A DNA stretch of 52,186 nucleotides from CAVSUR01 sp052143655 (GCA_052143655.1 JBKQSL010000100.1:1-52186); one strand, 5' to 3'; shown: positions 33,620 through 44,806, counted from the first letter of the stretch. The notes: generated from the letters alone by a model not told the origin. A program made the numbers and translations.

Positions 33620-35045
33620 CCGGTTCCCCTGCCGCCGGCTGGCCCGGTGCCGCCGTCCCCGCCTCGCCGCGGGCCGCAGCCCTGAACCGCGGTATCCCGA
33701 TGAGCAGCGTGACCACCGCGGCGACCAGGAACGACAGGATCGACGCGGACATCCAGCTCTGCGGCTGGAAGCCGATGTGCTGCCCGATCGAGGCCCAGGC
33801 GCTGACCCACCAGGAGATGTAGCCGGGATTGATCAGCTGGTAGGTGATGAACCCGGCCGCCCACGGCACCAGCATCAGCCAGCGGGTCCGGGCCTGGCCG
33901 GACAGGTCCCACTGCCCGCGGGAGACCACGAAGAAGTCCACCACCAGCACACCGAACATGGGCACGAACACCGAGCCGAGCAGGTCGAGGAAGTTCTCGT
34001 AGTCGGAGATGTTCAGCCACAGCGCGCCCGCCGTGGTCAGCACCGTGATCACGATCGCCAGCACCCGGCGGTCCCACAGCGGGCGCATGTTCTGCGTGGA
34101 TACCGCCGTGGAGTACACGTTGGCGAAGGACTGGTCCAGCTCGCGGGCGGCCAGGATCGCGAACGCCAGCGTGCCGGCCGGCAGCGCGATGAACGCACCG
34201 TAGATGTCGGCCGGGTTGCGGGCCACGGTCACCAGCGCCAGCAGGCCGATCACGTAGCAGAGGATCTGGGTGGCGCTGTAGCCGATCATCGGACCGCCGA
34301 CCGCCGCCCGCTCGGTCCGCGAGTGCCGGGTGTAGTCGGCGGCCAGCGGCGCGAACGAGATCGCGGCGGCCACCACCGTGTCGGTCCCGGCCCAGAAGCC
34401 CGTCCAGGTGCCGTGCGTCAGCGCGGGCAGCGGCTGGCGCAGCAGCTGGATGAGCAGGTAAGCCAGAACAATGAGCACCGCGCCGGTCGCGTACTTGCGG
34501 AGCACCCGGATCGCGCCCAGCGGGCGGACGGTGAGCAGCCCGGTCAGTGCCCCGGCGATGAGGATGTAGCCCCACCGGGGCAGCGACGGCGCCACGGTGT
34601 GCGCCGCCGTAGCGATCGTGACCAGCTCGAAGATCCCCCAGCCGAGGCACTGCAGCACGTTGAGCATGGTCGGCAGGTAGGACAGCTGCGCGCCGAACAG
34701 GCCGCGCAGCAGCACCATGGCCGGCGCGCCGGTGCGCGCCCCCGGCAGCCCGGACAGGGCGACCGCCGCGGTGCCCAGCAGCGTCCCGGCGACGATCGCG
34801 ACCAGCCCGGCCAGCAGCGACAGCTCCGGCGTGCCGGACCCGTTCGGCTGCAGCACGAAGATCGCGCCGGTGAAGCCGAGCAGGCTGACCCCGAGGTTGC
34901 CCCACAGGCCCAGCTGGTCGGCGAGGCTGAGCGCACGGGGCACCGGCTCGGCGAGCGTGCGGGCGACCTCGGAGTGCCGGTCACCAGTCACGGTGACGAA
35001 CTGGCCATCGGCCTGTCCGGGAACGGATGTGCTGGTCGTGGCCAT
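33540..35045 (-). CDS. NCS1-family permease, CytX-type (hydroxymethylpyrimidine/thiamine precursor uptake)
   Basis: The 501-aa protein has about 12 transmembrane helices of the cytosine/purine/thiamine permease family (LSLADQLGLWGNLGVSLLGFTGAIF, then ISFAPLAADYTRHSRTERAAV). A TPP riboswitch immediately upstream points to import of a thiamine precursor, as for CytX. The C-terminus is a low-complexity Pro/Gly/Ser tail, whose last codons overlap the convergent kinase gene (33540-33619). ATG at 35045 follows the riboswitch by about 10 nt, so its ribosome site lies within or next to the closing stem. The longer open frame to 35123 runs through the riboswitch and is rejected. Confidence 0.92.
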   Translation of the reverse strand: MATTSTSVPGQADGQFVTVTGDRHSEVARTLAEPVPRALSLADQLGLWGNLGVSLLGFTGAIFVLQPNGSGTPELSLLAGLVAIVAGTLLGTAAVALSGLPGARTGAPAMVLLRGLFGAQLSYLPTMLNVLQCLGWGIFELVTIATAAHTVAPSLPRWGYILIAGALTGLLTVRPLGAIRVLRKYATGAVLIVLAYLLIQLLRQPLPALTHGTWTGFWAGTDTVVAAAISFAPLAADYTRHSRTERAAVGGPMIGYSATQILCYVIGLLALVTVARNPADIYGAFIALPAGTLAFAILAARELDQSFANVYSTAVSTQNMRPLWDRRVLAIVITVLTTAGALWLNISDYENFLDLLGSVFVPMFGVLVVDFFVVSRGQWDLSGQARTRWLMLVPWAAGFITYQLINPGYISWWVSAWASIGQHIGFQPQSWMSASILSFLVAAVVTLLIGIPRFRAAARGEAGTAAPGQPAAGEPVTPGGPTSPGGPTSPGEPAPGHNPPR

Positions 35046-35049
35046 GAGT

Positions 35050-35155
35050 GCCTGCCTCCCTACGCCGGCATTACCCGGGCCAGGTTCAGACGGTCGGTGG
35101 CGCAGGCCCTGCTGGCCAGCCACCCTCTCAGCCCGGTTCGCCCGAGCTCCCGTGT
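35050..35155 (-). promoter_or_regulatory. TPP riboswitch (THI element)
   Basis: Read on the minus strand it has the conserved CTGAGA (35126-35131), a P3-like hairpin with a GCGAA loop before it, and the ACCTGG...GGGTAATGCCGGCGTAGGGAG block (35056-35085). The GGGAGG at its 3-prime end is also the likely ribosome site of the permease, so control is probably translational. Confidence 0.93.
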
Positions 35156-35356
35156 TCTTTGGCGTTACGGTACCCGCTCGCGGCCTATCCGGCTATATGC
35201 GGCCCTGGTGACGGCCCGCCCCGCGGGCCGGCCAAAGATCCGGCCCGCGCCCGATCACGGTTCGCCGAAGGTTAATGACCGGGGGACGTTGGCCGCGGGC
35301 GCTGCGGGATAGGGTCGATGCGGAGTTCGTGACGGGCGGGAAGGAGCCGATCCACG

Positions 35357-37459
<2,103 letters not shown>

Positions 37460-37489
37460 CCGCGGCAACGAGCGCAAGGAGCACATGCG

Positions 37490-38614
37490 ATGAACCCCCA
37501 GCCCGGAAACACGCTGGACGAGCTCACCGAGGCAGGCGTCGCCATCTGGCTTGATGACATCAGCCGCGAGCGACTGCGCAGTGACAACCTGGCCATGCTG
37601 ATCAAGGACTTCCGGGTCCGCGGCGTGACCTCCAACCCGTCGATCTTCGCGCACGCGCTGTCTGCGGGCGACGCCTACGACGAGCAGGTCAGCGACCTCG
37701 CGGCTCGCGAGGTCACGGTGCAGGAAGCCGCCAGGGCGATCACCACCTACGACATCCGCTGGGCCTGCGACGTGCTCCGGCCGGTCTACGAGGCCTCCGG
37801 CGGCGTCGACGGCCGGGTGTCGATCGAGGTCGACCCGCGGATCGCCATGGACCCCAGGAAGACCATCGCCGAGGCGCGCGCGCTGTGGTGGATGGTGGAC
37901 CGGCCCAACCTGTTCATCAAGATCCCGGCGACGCTGCCCGGCCTGCCGGCGATCACCGCCGCGCTGGCCGAGGGAATCAGCGTCAACGTCACGCTGATCT
38001 TCGCCCTGGAGCGCTACGGCCAGGTCATCGACGCGTTCATGGCCGGGCTGGAGCAGGCCGCCGAAGTCGGGCGGGGCCTGTCGAAACTGGCCTCGGTCGC
38101 GTCGTTCTTCGTCAGCCGGGTGGACACCGAGGTGGACCGGCGGCTGGACAAGATCGGCACCAGCGAGGCGCACGAGCTGCGCGGCAAGGCCGCCATCGCC
38201 AACGCCCGGCTGGCCTACGAGCTCTTCGAGCGCAAGAGCGGCACGGCGCGGTGGGAGGCGCTGAAGGCCCGCGGGGCGCTGCCGCAGCGGCCGCTGTGGG
38301 CCTCCACGAGCGTCAAGGACAAGGCCTACTCCGACACCATGTACGTCACCGAGCTGGTCGCGGCCGGGACGGTGAACACGATGCCCGAGGACACCCTGCA
38401 CGCCACCGCCGATCACGGGCAGCTGCGCGGGGATACCGTGCATGGCACGTATGAGGAGTCTCGGCAGGTGTTCGAGCGGCTGGAGAATCTCGGGGTCAGC
38501 TACGACGACGTCGTCAGGGTGCTGGAGGATGAGGGCGTGGAGAAATTCGTCACGTCCTGGAACCAGCTGCTGAAGACGATCGAGGGCCAGATGGCGGCGG
38601 TCAGCGGCCGGTGA
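37490..38614 (+). CDS. tal: Transaldolase
   Basis: This 374-aa TIM-barrel enzyme moves dihydroxyacetone units between sedoheptulose 7-phosphate and glyceraldehyde 3-phosphate. The Schiff-base Lys is in NLFIKIPAT. GVTSNPSIF and ISVNVTLIFALERY are the family signatures. It is the long actinobacterial form. It lies 30 nt after tkt and 28 nt before zwf. Confidence 0.97.
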   Translation: MNPQPGNTLDELTEAGVAIWLDDISRERLRSDNLAMLIKDFRVRGVTSNPSIFAHALSAGDAYDEQVSDLAAREVTVQEAARAITTYDIRWACDVLRPVYEASGGVDGRVSIEVDPRIAMDPRKTIAEARALWWMVDRPNLFIKIPATLPGLPAITAALAEGISVNVTLIFALERYGQVIDAFMAGLEQAAEVGRGLSKLASVASFFVSRVDTEVDRRLDKIGTSEAHELRGKAAIANARLAYELFERKSGTARWEALKARGALPQRPLWASTSVKDKAYSDTMYVTELVAAGTVNTMPEDTLHATADHGQLRGDTVHGTYEESRQVFERLENLGVSYDDVVRVLEDEGVEKFVTSWNQLLKTIEGQMAAVSGR

Positions 38615-38642
38615 CCCGGCGCGGCGACGGCGGAGGAGCACG

Positions 38643-40184
38643 ATGACACTCAACCCGCTGCGGGATGCCCGCGACCGGCGCATCCCCCGGGTCGCAGGCC
38701 CGTGCGTGCTGGTCATGTTCGGGGTGACCGGGGACCTGGCCAGCAAGAAGCTGCTGCCGGCGATCTACGACCTGGCCAACCGCGGGCTGCTGCCGCCGGG
38801 CTTCTCGCTGGTGGGCTTCGCCCGCCGGGACTGGGCGGACGAGGATTTCGCGCAGCTGACCCACGACGCGGTGAAGGCGCACGCGCGGACCCCGTTCCGC
38901 GAGGCGGTATGGAACCAGGTCGTCGAGGGCGTCCGGTTCGTTCCCGGCGAGTTCACCGATGACGAAGCATTCGACCGGCTGGCGCGGACCGTGGCCGACC
39001 TGGACGCCGAGCGGGGAACTGGCGGCAACTACGCCTTCTACCTGTCGATCCCGCCGAAGGCGTTCCCGACCGTGGTGCAGCAGCTCAAGCGGTCCGGGCT
39101 GGCCGACGCGCCGGCCGCCGACAGCCACCGGCGCCGGCCGTGGCGGCGCGTGGTGATCGAGAAGCCGTTCGGTCATGACCTGGCCAGCGCCCGGGAGCTG
39201 AACGCCATCCTGGATGCGGTGTTCCCGGCCGAGTCGGTGTTCCGCATCGATCACTACCTCGGCAAGGAGACGGTGCAGAACCTGCTGGCACTGCGGTTCG
39301 CCAACACGCTGTTCGAGCCGATCTGGAACCGCGGCTACGTCGATCACGTGCAGATCACCATGGCCGAGGACATCGGGATCGGCGGCCGGGCCGGCTATTA
39401 CGACGGCATCGGCGCCGCCCGGGACGTGATCCAGAATCACCTGCTGCAACTGCTGGCGCTGACCGCGATGGAAGAACCGCTGTCGTTCGCCGCCGACGCG
39501 CTGCGGGCGGAGAAGGAGAAGGCGCTGTCGGCGGTCCGGCTGCCCGATGACCTGGCGACCGGGACGGCCCGCGGCCAGTACGCGGCGGGCTGGCAGGGCG
39601 GCGTGCAGGTCTGCGGGTTCCTGGAGGAACAGGGCATCCCCGCCGACTCGATCACCGAGACCTACGCGGCCATCCAGCTGGGCATCGATACCCGCCGGTG
39701 GGCCGGCGTGCCGTTCTTCCTGCGCACCGGCAAGCGGCTGACCAGCCGGATGACCGAGATCGCGGTGATGTTCCAGCGTGCGCCGCACCTGCCCTTCGAC
39801 GCTACCGACACCCAGGAACTCGGCCAGAACGCGCTGGTGATCCGGGTTCAGCCGGACGAGGGCGTGACGGTCAGGTTCGGCTCCAAGGTGCCGGGCTCGG
39901 CCATGGAGGTCCGGGACGTGAACATGGACTTCGCTTACGGCGAGTCGTTCACCGAGTCCAGCCCCGAGGCCTACGAGCGGCTGCTGCTGGACGTGCTGAT
40001 CGGCGACCCGCCGCTGTTCCCGCGGCAGGAGGAAGTCGAGCTGTCCTGGAAGATCCTGGATCCGATCGAGGAATACTGGGCCAGCCACGACAAGCCCGAG
40101 CAGTACCCGGCCGGCACGCACGGCCCGGCCAGTGCCGACGCGCTCATCGGCCAGCAGGGCGGCCGCGCCTGGCGCCGGCTGTAG
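38643..40184 (+). CDS. zwf: Glucose-6-phosphate 1-dehydrogenase
   Basis: The 513-aa enzyme oxidises glucose 6-phosphate to 6-phosphogluconolactone with NADP. It shows the Rossmann motif FGVTGDLASKKLLPAIYDL, EKPFGHDL, and the active-site RIDHYLGKE. The C-terminal region (IEEYWASHDKPEQYPAGTHGP) is typical of the family. It is encoded directly before its regulatory subunit OpcA, and ribosome site GGAGGA precedes the ATG. Confidence 0.97.
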   Translation: MTLNPLRDARDRRIPRVAGPCVLVMFGVTGDLASKKLLPAIYDLANRGLLPPGFSLVGFARRDWADEDFAQLTHDAVKAHARTPFREAVWNQVVEGVRFVPGEFTDDEAFDRLARTVADLDAERGTGGNYAFYLSIPPKAFPTVVQQLKRSGLADAPAADSHRRRPWRRVVIEKPFGHDLASARELNAILDAVFPAESVFRIDHYLGKETVQNLLALRFANTLFEPIWNRGYVDHVQITMAEDIGIGGRAGYYDGIGAARDVIQNHLLQLLALTAMEEPLSFAADALRAEKEKALSAVRLPDDLATGTARGQYAAGWQGGVQVCGFLEEQGIPADSITETYAAIQLGIDTRRWAGVPFFLRTGKRLTSRMTEIAVMFQRAPHLPFDATDTQELGQNALVIRVQPDEGVTVRFGSKVPGSAMEVRDVNMDFAYGESFTESSPEAYERLLLDVLIGDPPLFPRQEEVELSWKILDPIEEYWASHDKPEQYPAGTHGPASADALIGQQGGRAWRRL

Positions 40185-40205
40185 CGGCGAGGAGAAGGTA
40201 GCGGC

Positions 40206-41141
40206 ATGCTGATCGACCTGACCGACACCACCACCGTCGACATCCGCTCCGCGCTGACCCGCGCCCGCGATCAGCTCGGCGGCCCGACCACCGGCATGGT
40301 GCTGAACCTGATTATCGTCACCGACGAGGCGATGCAGCACGACGCGGTCCGCGCGGCCAGCCAGGCCGGCCGCGAGCACCCGTGCCGGGTGCTCGCGGTG
40401 ATCGCCCGGGACCCGCGCGGCGAGTCACGGCTCGATGCGGAGATCAGGACCGGCGAGGGCGCTCCGGGGCAGACGGTGCTGCTGCGCATGTACGGCCCGA
40501 TGAGCCTGCACGCCGATTCGGCCGTGGCCCCGCTGCTGGTGCCCGACACCCCGGTGGTGACCTGGTGGCCGGGCACGGCCCCGGCTGCCCCGGGGGCAGC
40601 GCCACTGGGTGCGCTCGCCCAGCGGCGGGTGACCGACTCGGCGGCCTCGGCGCAGCCGGCCGAGGTGCTGACCGCGCTCGCGGCGTCCTACTGCCCCGGT
40701 GACACCGACATGGCCTGGACCCGCGCGACGCCGTGGCGCTCGCTGCTGGCCGCCACGCTGGACCAGCCGCACGCCCCGATCCACGGCGGGGTCGTGACCG
40801 CCGAGGAGCACAACCCCACCGCCGACCTGCTCGCAGCCTGGCTGTCCGGCCGGATCGGCGTGCCGTTCCGCCGCGACGACTCCGGCGGCCCCGGGATTAC
40901 CCAGGTCACGTTCAGTACCAGCGAGGGTGACATCACGATCAGTCGGCCGGACGGCCGCCACGCCACCCTGAGCCGTCCTGACCAGCCCGGGCGGCACGTC
41001 GCGCTGCACCGGCGGGACATCGCCGAGCTGCTGGCCGAGGAGCTGCGCCGGCTGGACCCGGACGAGATCTACTCCCAGGTGCTGGCGTGGTTCGCGGCCG
41101 GCGCGCGGGAGACCGCCGGCGCGGGCGCCGAAGGGAGATAG
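40206..41141 (+). CDS. opcA: Glucose-6-phosphate dehydrogenase assembly/regulatory protein OpcA
   Basis: The 311-aa protein matches OpcA, needed for full activity and redox control of G6PD in actinobacteria and cyanobacteria. Visible family segments are LNLIIVTDE, CRVLAVIARDP, VAPLLVPDTPVVTWWPG and PWRSLLAATLD. It starts 22 nt after zwf and its stop is only 4 nt before the probable pgl start. Confidence 0.95.
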   Translation: MLIDLTDTTTVDIRSALTRARDQLGGPTTGMVLNLIIVTDEAMQHDAVRAASQAGREHPCRVLAVIARDPRGESRLDAEIRTGEGAPGQTVLLRMYGPMSLHADSAVAPLLVPDTPVVTWWPGTAPAAPGAAPLGALAQRRVTDSAASAQPAEVLTALAASYCPGDTDMAWTRATPWRSLLAATLDQPHAPIHGGVVTAEEHNPTADLLAAWLSGRIGVPFRRDDSGGPGITQVTFSTSEGDITISRPDGRHATLSRPDQPGRHVALHRRDIAELLAEELRRLDPDEIYSQVLAWFAAGARETAGAGAEGR

Positions 41142-41145
41142 CGCC

Positions 41146-41925
41146 ATCAGCGCCCCGCAGGTCATCATCCACCGCGACGGCGAGCTGCTCGCGAAGGCCG
41201 TGGCGGCCCGGCTGGTCACGACGCTAGTCGATGCGACCGCTGCCCGCGGGTACGCGTCGGTCGTGCTGACTGGCGGCGGGATCGGCACGCGCGTGCTGGA
41301 GGAGCTGGCGGCCGCGCCGGCCCGCGACGCCGTCGACTGGCGGCACCTGGACATCTGGTGGGGCGACGAGCGGTTCCGGCCGGCCGGGGACCCGGAGCGC
41401 AACGAGACCGGCGCGCGGGCGACGCTGCTCGACCACGTCGAGGTCAGCCGGTCCCGCGTGCACCCGATGCCAGGCCCGGACGGCCCGGACGGCGACGACC
41501 CGGAGGCGGCGGCCGAGCGGTACGCGGGCTGGCTGCGCGCCGCGGCCCAGCCCGAGGACCACGGCGAGGTGCCGTCGTTCGACGTGCTGCTGCTCGGCAT
41601 CGGCCCGGAGGGGCACGTGGCCTCGCTGTTTCCCGGGCTGCCGGCCCTGTATGAGGAGCGGCCGGTGGTCGCCGTCCATGGCTCGCCCAAGCCGCCGCCC
41701 GTTCGGCTGACGCTGACCCTGCCGGCGATCCGGTCCGCCCGCCAGGTGTGGATCATCGCCGCTGGCGCGGAGAAGGCCGCGGCGGTGCGGCTCGCGCTGT
41801 CGGGCGCCGGGCCGGTCCAGGTCCCTGCGGCCGGGGCCAGGGGCCGCCAGCAGACGCTGTACATCCTCGACCGGGCTGCGGCCGCGCAGGTGCCCGCGCA
41901 GCTGGTCCGGCTCGCGTCGCCGTGA
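41146..41925 (+). CDS. pgl: 6-phosphogluconolactonase, probable AUC start
   Basis: This enzyme hydrolyses 6-phosphogluconolactone. The DevB/Pgl signatures are present: VVLTGGGIGTRVLEEL, WWGDERF, DVLLLGIGPEGHVASLFPG. The first ATG/GTG in frame is GTG at 41200, but 18 codons upstream of it encode the usual family N-terminus (SAPQVIIHRDGELLAKAV). An AAGGGAG ribosome site (about 41130) stands 9 nt before ATC at 41146, and no other start codon is nearby. Initiation at AUC is therefore proposed. The 259-aa length then fits the family. Confidence 0.88.
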   Translation: MSAPQVIIHRDGELLAKAVAARLVTTLVDATAARGYASVVLTGGGIGTRVLEELAAAPARDAVDWRHLDIWWGDERFRPAGDPERNETGARATLLDHVEVSRSRVHPMPGPDGPDGDDPEAAAERYAGWLRAAAQPEDHGEVPSFDVLLLGIGPEGHVASLFPGLPALYEERPVVAVHGSPKPPPVRLTLTLPAIRSARQVWIIAAGAEKAAAVRLALSGAGPVQVPAAGARGRQQTLYILDRAAAAQVPAQLVRLASP

Positions 41926-42022
41926 CCGGCGCGGCCTGAGCGCCCGACCCTGGCTGGCGCGGCCGAGCTGGCCCGGCCTCGGCCCGGCGGGTGCGGTCGC
42001 GCGGGCGTTGAGCAGGCGATTG

Positions 42023-42041
42023 GAACGGGTTACACCCGTTC
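42023..42041. promoter_or_regulatory. 19-bp palindrome upstream of the RCK gene
   Basis: GAACGGGT-TAC-ACCCGTTC is a perfect inverted repeat ending 26 bp before the TAAGAT -10 box. It could be an operator. It could also be a small terminator for the pgl operon, though no T-run follows. Confidence 0.5.
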
Positions 42042-42067
42042 TGCCCGGGCTTGGCGGCTGGGCTGGC

Positions 42068-42073
42068 TAAGAT
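42068..42073 (+). promoter_or_regulatory. Leaderless -10 box (TAAGAT) for the RCK gene
   Basis: TAAGAT lies 6 nt before the GTG at 42080, with no ribosome site. Confidence 0.5.
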
Positions 42074-42079
42074 CACGCC

Positions 42080-43831
42080 GTGACCGCCGACTCCCCCGCG
42101 CCGGCTGGCCGCGCGCCCGCAGGCCCGGCCTCAGATGGGCGGGCGTTAGGGGCGCCTGCCCGCGACCATCTGGTGGTGTGCGGTGACGACGCCCTCACGC
42201 TGCGGGTGATCGAGGAGCTGACCGTCCGGTACGGGGAACAGGTCACTGCGATCGTCCCCGCCACCGGGCGCGGCCGCCCTGGCTACCGGCAGCAGATCGC
42301 GGCCCTGCCTGGCGTCCGCGTGCTCGAGCAGCCCGAGCTCGACCACGGGGCGTTCCTGGACGCCGGAATCCCGGCCGCCCGAGCCCTGGCCATCTTGCGC
42401 CAGGACGACCTGGGCAACTTCCACGCGGCCCTGCGCGCGCAGGAACTGAACCCGGACCTGCGAGTGGTGCTGTCGGTCTTCAACACCGGCCTCGGAGAGC
42501 GGATCCGCGGCTTCTTCACCGACTGCGCGGTGCTGTCGGAGGCGGCCATGGCGGCGCCGTCGTTCGTGGCCGCCTCGCTCGGCGAGCCGACTCCGAGCCA
42601 CGTGCGGGTCGCCGGGCGCACCCTCTACGTGGCCCGGCGCTCCGACGTCCCGGTCGGCCACGTGGTCTGCGGAATAGCCGCCGCGGCCGACGATGGCTCG
42701 CCCGGGCTGCTGCCAGCCGACGAGCACGGCGCGCGGCTCGTGCTGGCGGTGGCCGACGGCAGCCCGCGCAACCCGCTGGCCCGGCAGCCCCGGCATCCGC
42801 TGCGGGGCGCGGCCCAGCTGGCTCGTCAGCTGGTCGGCCACAAGCTCGGGGTCGTCTTCGCCGGGCTGGTCGTCGTGCTCGCCGTCGGGTTCGCGCTGCT
42901 GGTGACGGGCGGTCATCATTCCGCCGCCACCGCCGCGTACCTGACCGCGCTCGACGCGGCCGGCGCCGCGGTCACCAACCCGCGGCTCGGCGCGGCGGAG
43001 AAAGTGGCCCAGTTCCTGCTGACCTTCGACGGGCTGGCTTTCCTCCCGCTGGTCACCGCGGCCGTGGTCGGCGCCCGGCTGACCGGGTCACTGGGCCGTC
43101 GCCCGCGGCCGCTAGCCGATCACGTGATCGTCACCGGGCTCGGGAACGTGGGCACCCGGGTCGCCGGCCAGCTGCACGACCTGGGCGTGGGCGTGGTGTG
43201 CGTGGACAAGAGCGAGCTCGCGGCCGGCGTGCCGCTGGCCCGGCGGCTCGGCATGCGGGTGGTGATCGGCGAGACGCACCGGGAGGAGACCCTGCGCGCG
43301 GCCGGGATCGCCACCTGCCAGAGCCTGGTGTCGGTGACCGACAGCGATGCGGTGAACCTGGAGACGGCGCTGCATGCCCGGGCCCTGGCGGAGCGGCCCC
43401 GGATCGTGGTCCGGCTCTACCACGACGACCTGGCCGCGCGGGTGCAGCGCACGGTGAGCAACACGGTGTCCCGGTCGGTGTCCTACCTGGCCGCCCCGGC
43501 GTTCGCCGCCGCCATGCTCGACCACCAGGTGCTGCGCACGATTCCGGTCGGTCGGCACGTGCTGCTGATCGCCGACGTGCCGGTCGAGCCGGCCTCGGAG
43601 CTCGCGGGGCTGCCCGTGGACCAGGTGCATACCGAGGGCGAGGCCCGGGTCATCGCCCTGCGCCGGGCCGGCGCCGACGGGGTCAGCTGGTCCCCGGCCG
43701 GCGGCTACCGGCTGGCGGCCGGGGACCGGCTGGTAGTGCTGGCCACCCGGGCCGGGCTCAGCGGCCTGCTGGCCCGCGGTGCGTCAGGCGGCCGGCGGTC
43801 GCACGACACGGATAAATCGCGACACGGATAA
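42080..43831 (+). CDS. RCK-membrane-RCK protein, channel-like without a K+ filter
   Basis: In this 583-aa protein a first RCK/TrkA-N-like domain (about 28-150) has a degenerate nucleotide site (VVCGDDAL). Two transmembrane helices follow (about 257-280 and 315-338). A second RCK domain has an intact GLGNVG motif with acidic VDKSE, as for NAD binding. The loop between the helices has no TVGYG-type selectivity filter. This arrangement recalls ion-channel regulators, but ion conduction is doubtful. The gene appears monocistronic with a 19-bp palindrome upstream. The function is unknown; a redox- or nucleotide-gated transport role is plausible. Confidence 0.75.
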   Translation: MTADSPAPAGRAPAGPASDGRALGAPARDHLVVCGDDALTLRVIEELTVRYGEQVTAIVPATGRGRPGYRQQIAALPGVRVLEQPELDHGAFLDAGIPAARALAILRQDDLGNFHAALRAQELNPDLRVVLSVFNTGLGERIRGFFTDCAVLSEAAMAAPSFVAASLGEPTPSHVRVAGRTLYVARRSDVPVGHVVCGIAAAADDGSPGLLPADEHGARLVLAVADGSPRNPLARQPRHPLRGAAQLARQLVGHKLGVVFAGLVVVLAVGFALLVTGGHHSAATAAYLTALDAAGAAVTNPRLGAAEKVAQFLLTFDGLAFLPLVTAAVVGARLTGSLGRRPRPLADHVIVTGLGNVGTRVAGQLHDLGVGVVCVDKSELAAGVPLARRLGMRVVIGETHREETLRAAGIATCQSLVSVTDSDAVNLETALHARALAERPRIVVRLYHDDLAARVQRTVSNTVSRSVSYLAAPAFAAAMLDHQVLRTIPVGRHVLLIADVPVEPASELAGLPVDQVHTEGEARVIALRRAGADGVSWSPAGGYRLAAGDRLVVLATRAGLSGLLARGASGGRRSHDTDKSRHG

Positions 43832-44123
43832 ATGACGTGACTGGGGTCTCCCCCTCCAGCGTCCCCGGGGCTACGCTCAGGGCAAGATCTTCCGTCTGGT
43901 TCTGCTGAGCCTTATGTGAAGAAAAGGGAAGGTTGCGGGATGGCAGCTTTATTCCTGTTTCGCACCGGATCGCCCGGATCTGCTACAGGCGGCGGCATGC
44001 CCGTGAGCACTGGGCAGGCGAGCCGGGTCATCACGCTCCTTCTGGCTAACCAGGTGCGCCAGGCCCGAACCTCCGGCGGTACGCCGATGGCCGGGCGGCG
44101 CGAGCTCTCCAGGGAGGAATCAG
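43832..44123 (+). other. Leader region of the acetate permease
   Basis: This is a 290-nt gap. It contains an open frame (ATG at 43940 with a GGAAGG site, stop at 44137) of about 65 codons with weak third-position bias, overlapping the permease start. It is either a poorly conserved leader ORF or untranslated. No strong hairpin was seen. Confidence 0.3.
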
Positions 44124-44735
44124 TTGAGCACTGTTGAAGAGCGTCCAGCGGTCGCGGCGGCTGTCAAGATAGCCGACCCCGGCCCGCTAGGACTCGCGGC
44201 CTTCGCGCTGACCACGTTCCTGCTATCCGCAGACAACGCCGGGTGGGTCCGCGGGGTGGGCCTTGAGTGGCTGCCTTATGCCCTGGTCTACGGCGGGATA
44301 GCCCAGGTGCTGGCCGGGATGTGGGAGTTCCGCAACGGGAACGTTTTCGGCGCGACGGCCTTCACCACCTACGGTGCGTTCTGGATGGGCCTGTACTTCT
44401 ACGTCCGGCAGATCGCGATCGTGCCCAAGGCGAACGTCCCTAACGACCTGGGCTGGGTTCTGCTCGCCTTCGCCATCTTCACGCTGTACATGCTGATCGC
44501 GAGCAGCCAGACGAACATTGCCTTGTTCGGGGTCTTCGTGCTGCTGGAGATCGCTTTCATCGTCCTGTTCATCGGGAACTTCTCGGCCAACACCAACACG
44601 ATCAAGTTCGGCGGTTACGTCGGCATCGCCACGGCCGTGGTCGCCTGGTACGCGTCCTTCGCTGCCCTGCTGGGCGGCATGGGCGGTGCGCTGAAGCTGC
44701 CGGTCGGCAAGCCGGTGGTGCGGGCCCGCGCCTGA
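44124..44735 (+). CDS. SatP/GPR1/FUN34/YaaH-family acetate permease
   Basis: The 203-aa protein has six transmembrane helices. The family start motif (N/D)PxPLGL appears as DPGPLGLAAFALTTFLLS, followed by YGGIAQVLAGMWEFRNGNVFGATAF and YGAFWMG, all hallmarks of this succinate/acetate transporter family. It likely takes up acetate with protons. The TTG start at 44124 has a strong AGGGAGG site 6 nt upstream. An 18-bp hairpin terminator follows. Confidence 0.94.
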   Translation: MSTVEERPAVAAAVKIADPGPLGLAAFALTTFLLSADNAGWVRGVGLEWLPYALVYGGIAQVLAGMWEFRNGNVFGATAFTTYGAFWMGLYFYVRQIAIVPKANVPNDLGWVLLAFAIFTLYMLIASSQTNIALFGVFVLLEIAFIVLFIGNFSANTNTIKFGGYVGIATAVVAWYASFAALLGGMGGALKLPVGKPVVRARA

Positions 44736-44752
44736 TCCCGCCCATGGCGGAG

Positions 44753-44792
44753 CCTGCTGGTCCCGGGCACATCGGTGCCCGGGACCAGCAGG
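44753..44792 (+). terminator. Strong 18-bp hairpin terminator
   Basis: Arms 44753-44770 and 44775-44792 are perfectly complementary over 18 bp with an ATCG loop. It lies 17 nt after the acetate permease stop. No T-run follows. Confidence 0.8.
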
Positions 44793-44806
44793 CGCTTGCG
44801 GCCCGG

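Noticed and set aside
42900..43020. Potassium-channel selectivity filter in the RCK gene
   Set aside because: The loop between the two helices contains no TxGYG or similar motif.
43940..44137. 65-codon ORF upstream of the acetate permease
   Set aside because: Weak third-position bias and no recognisable sequence. Kept only as a note on the leader region.
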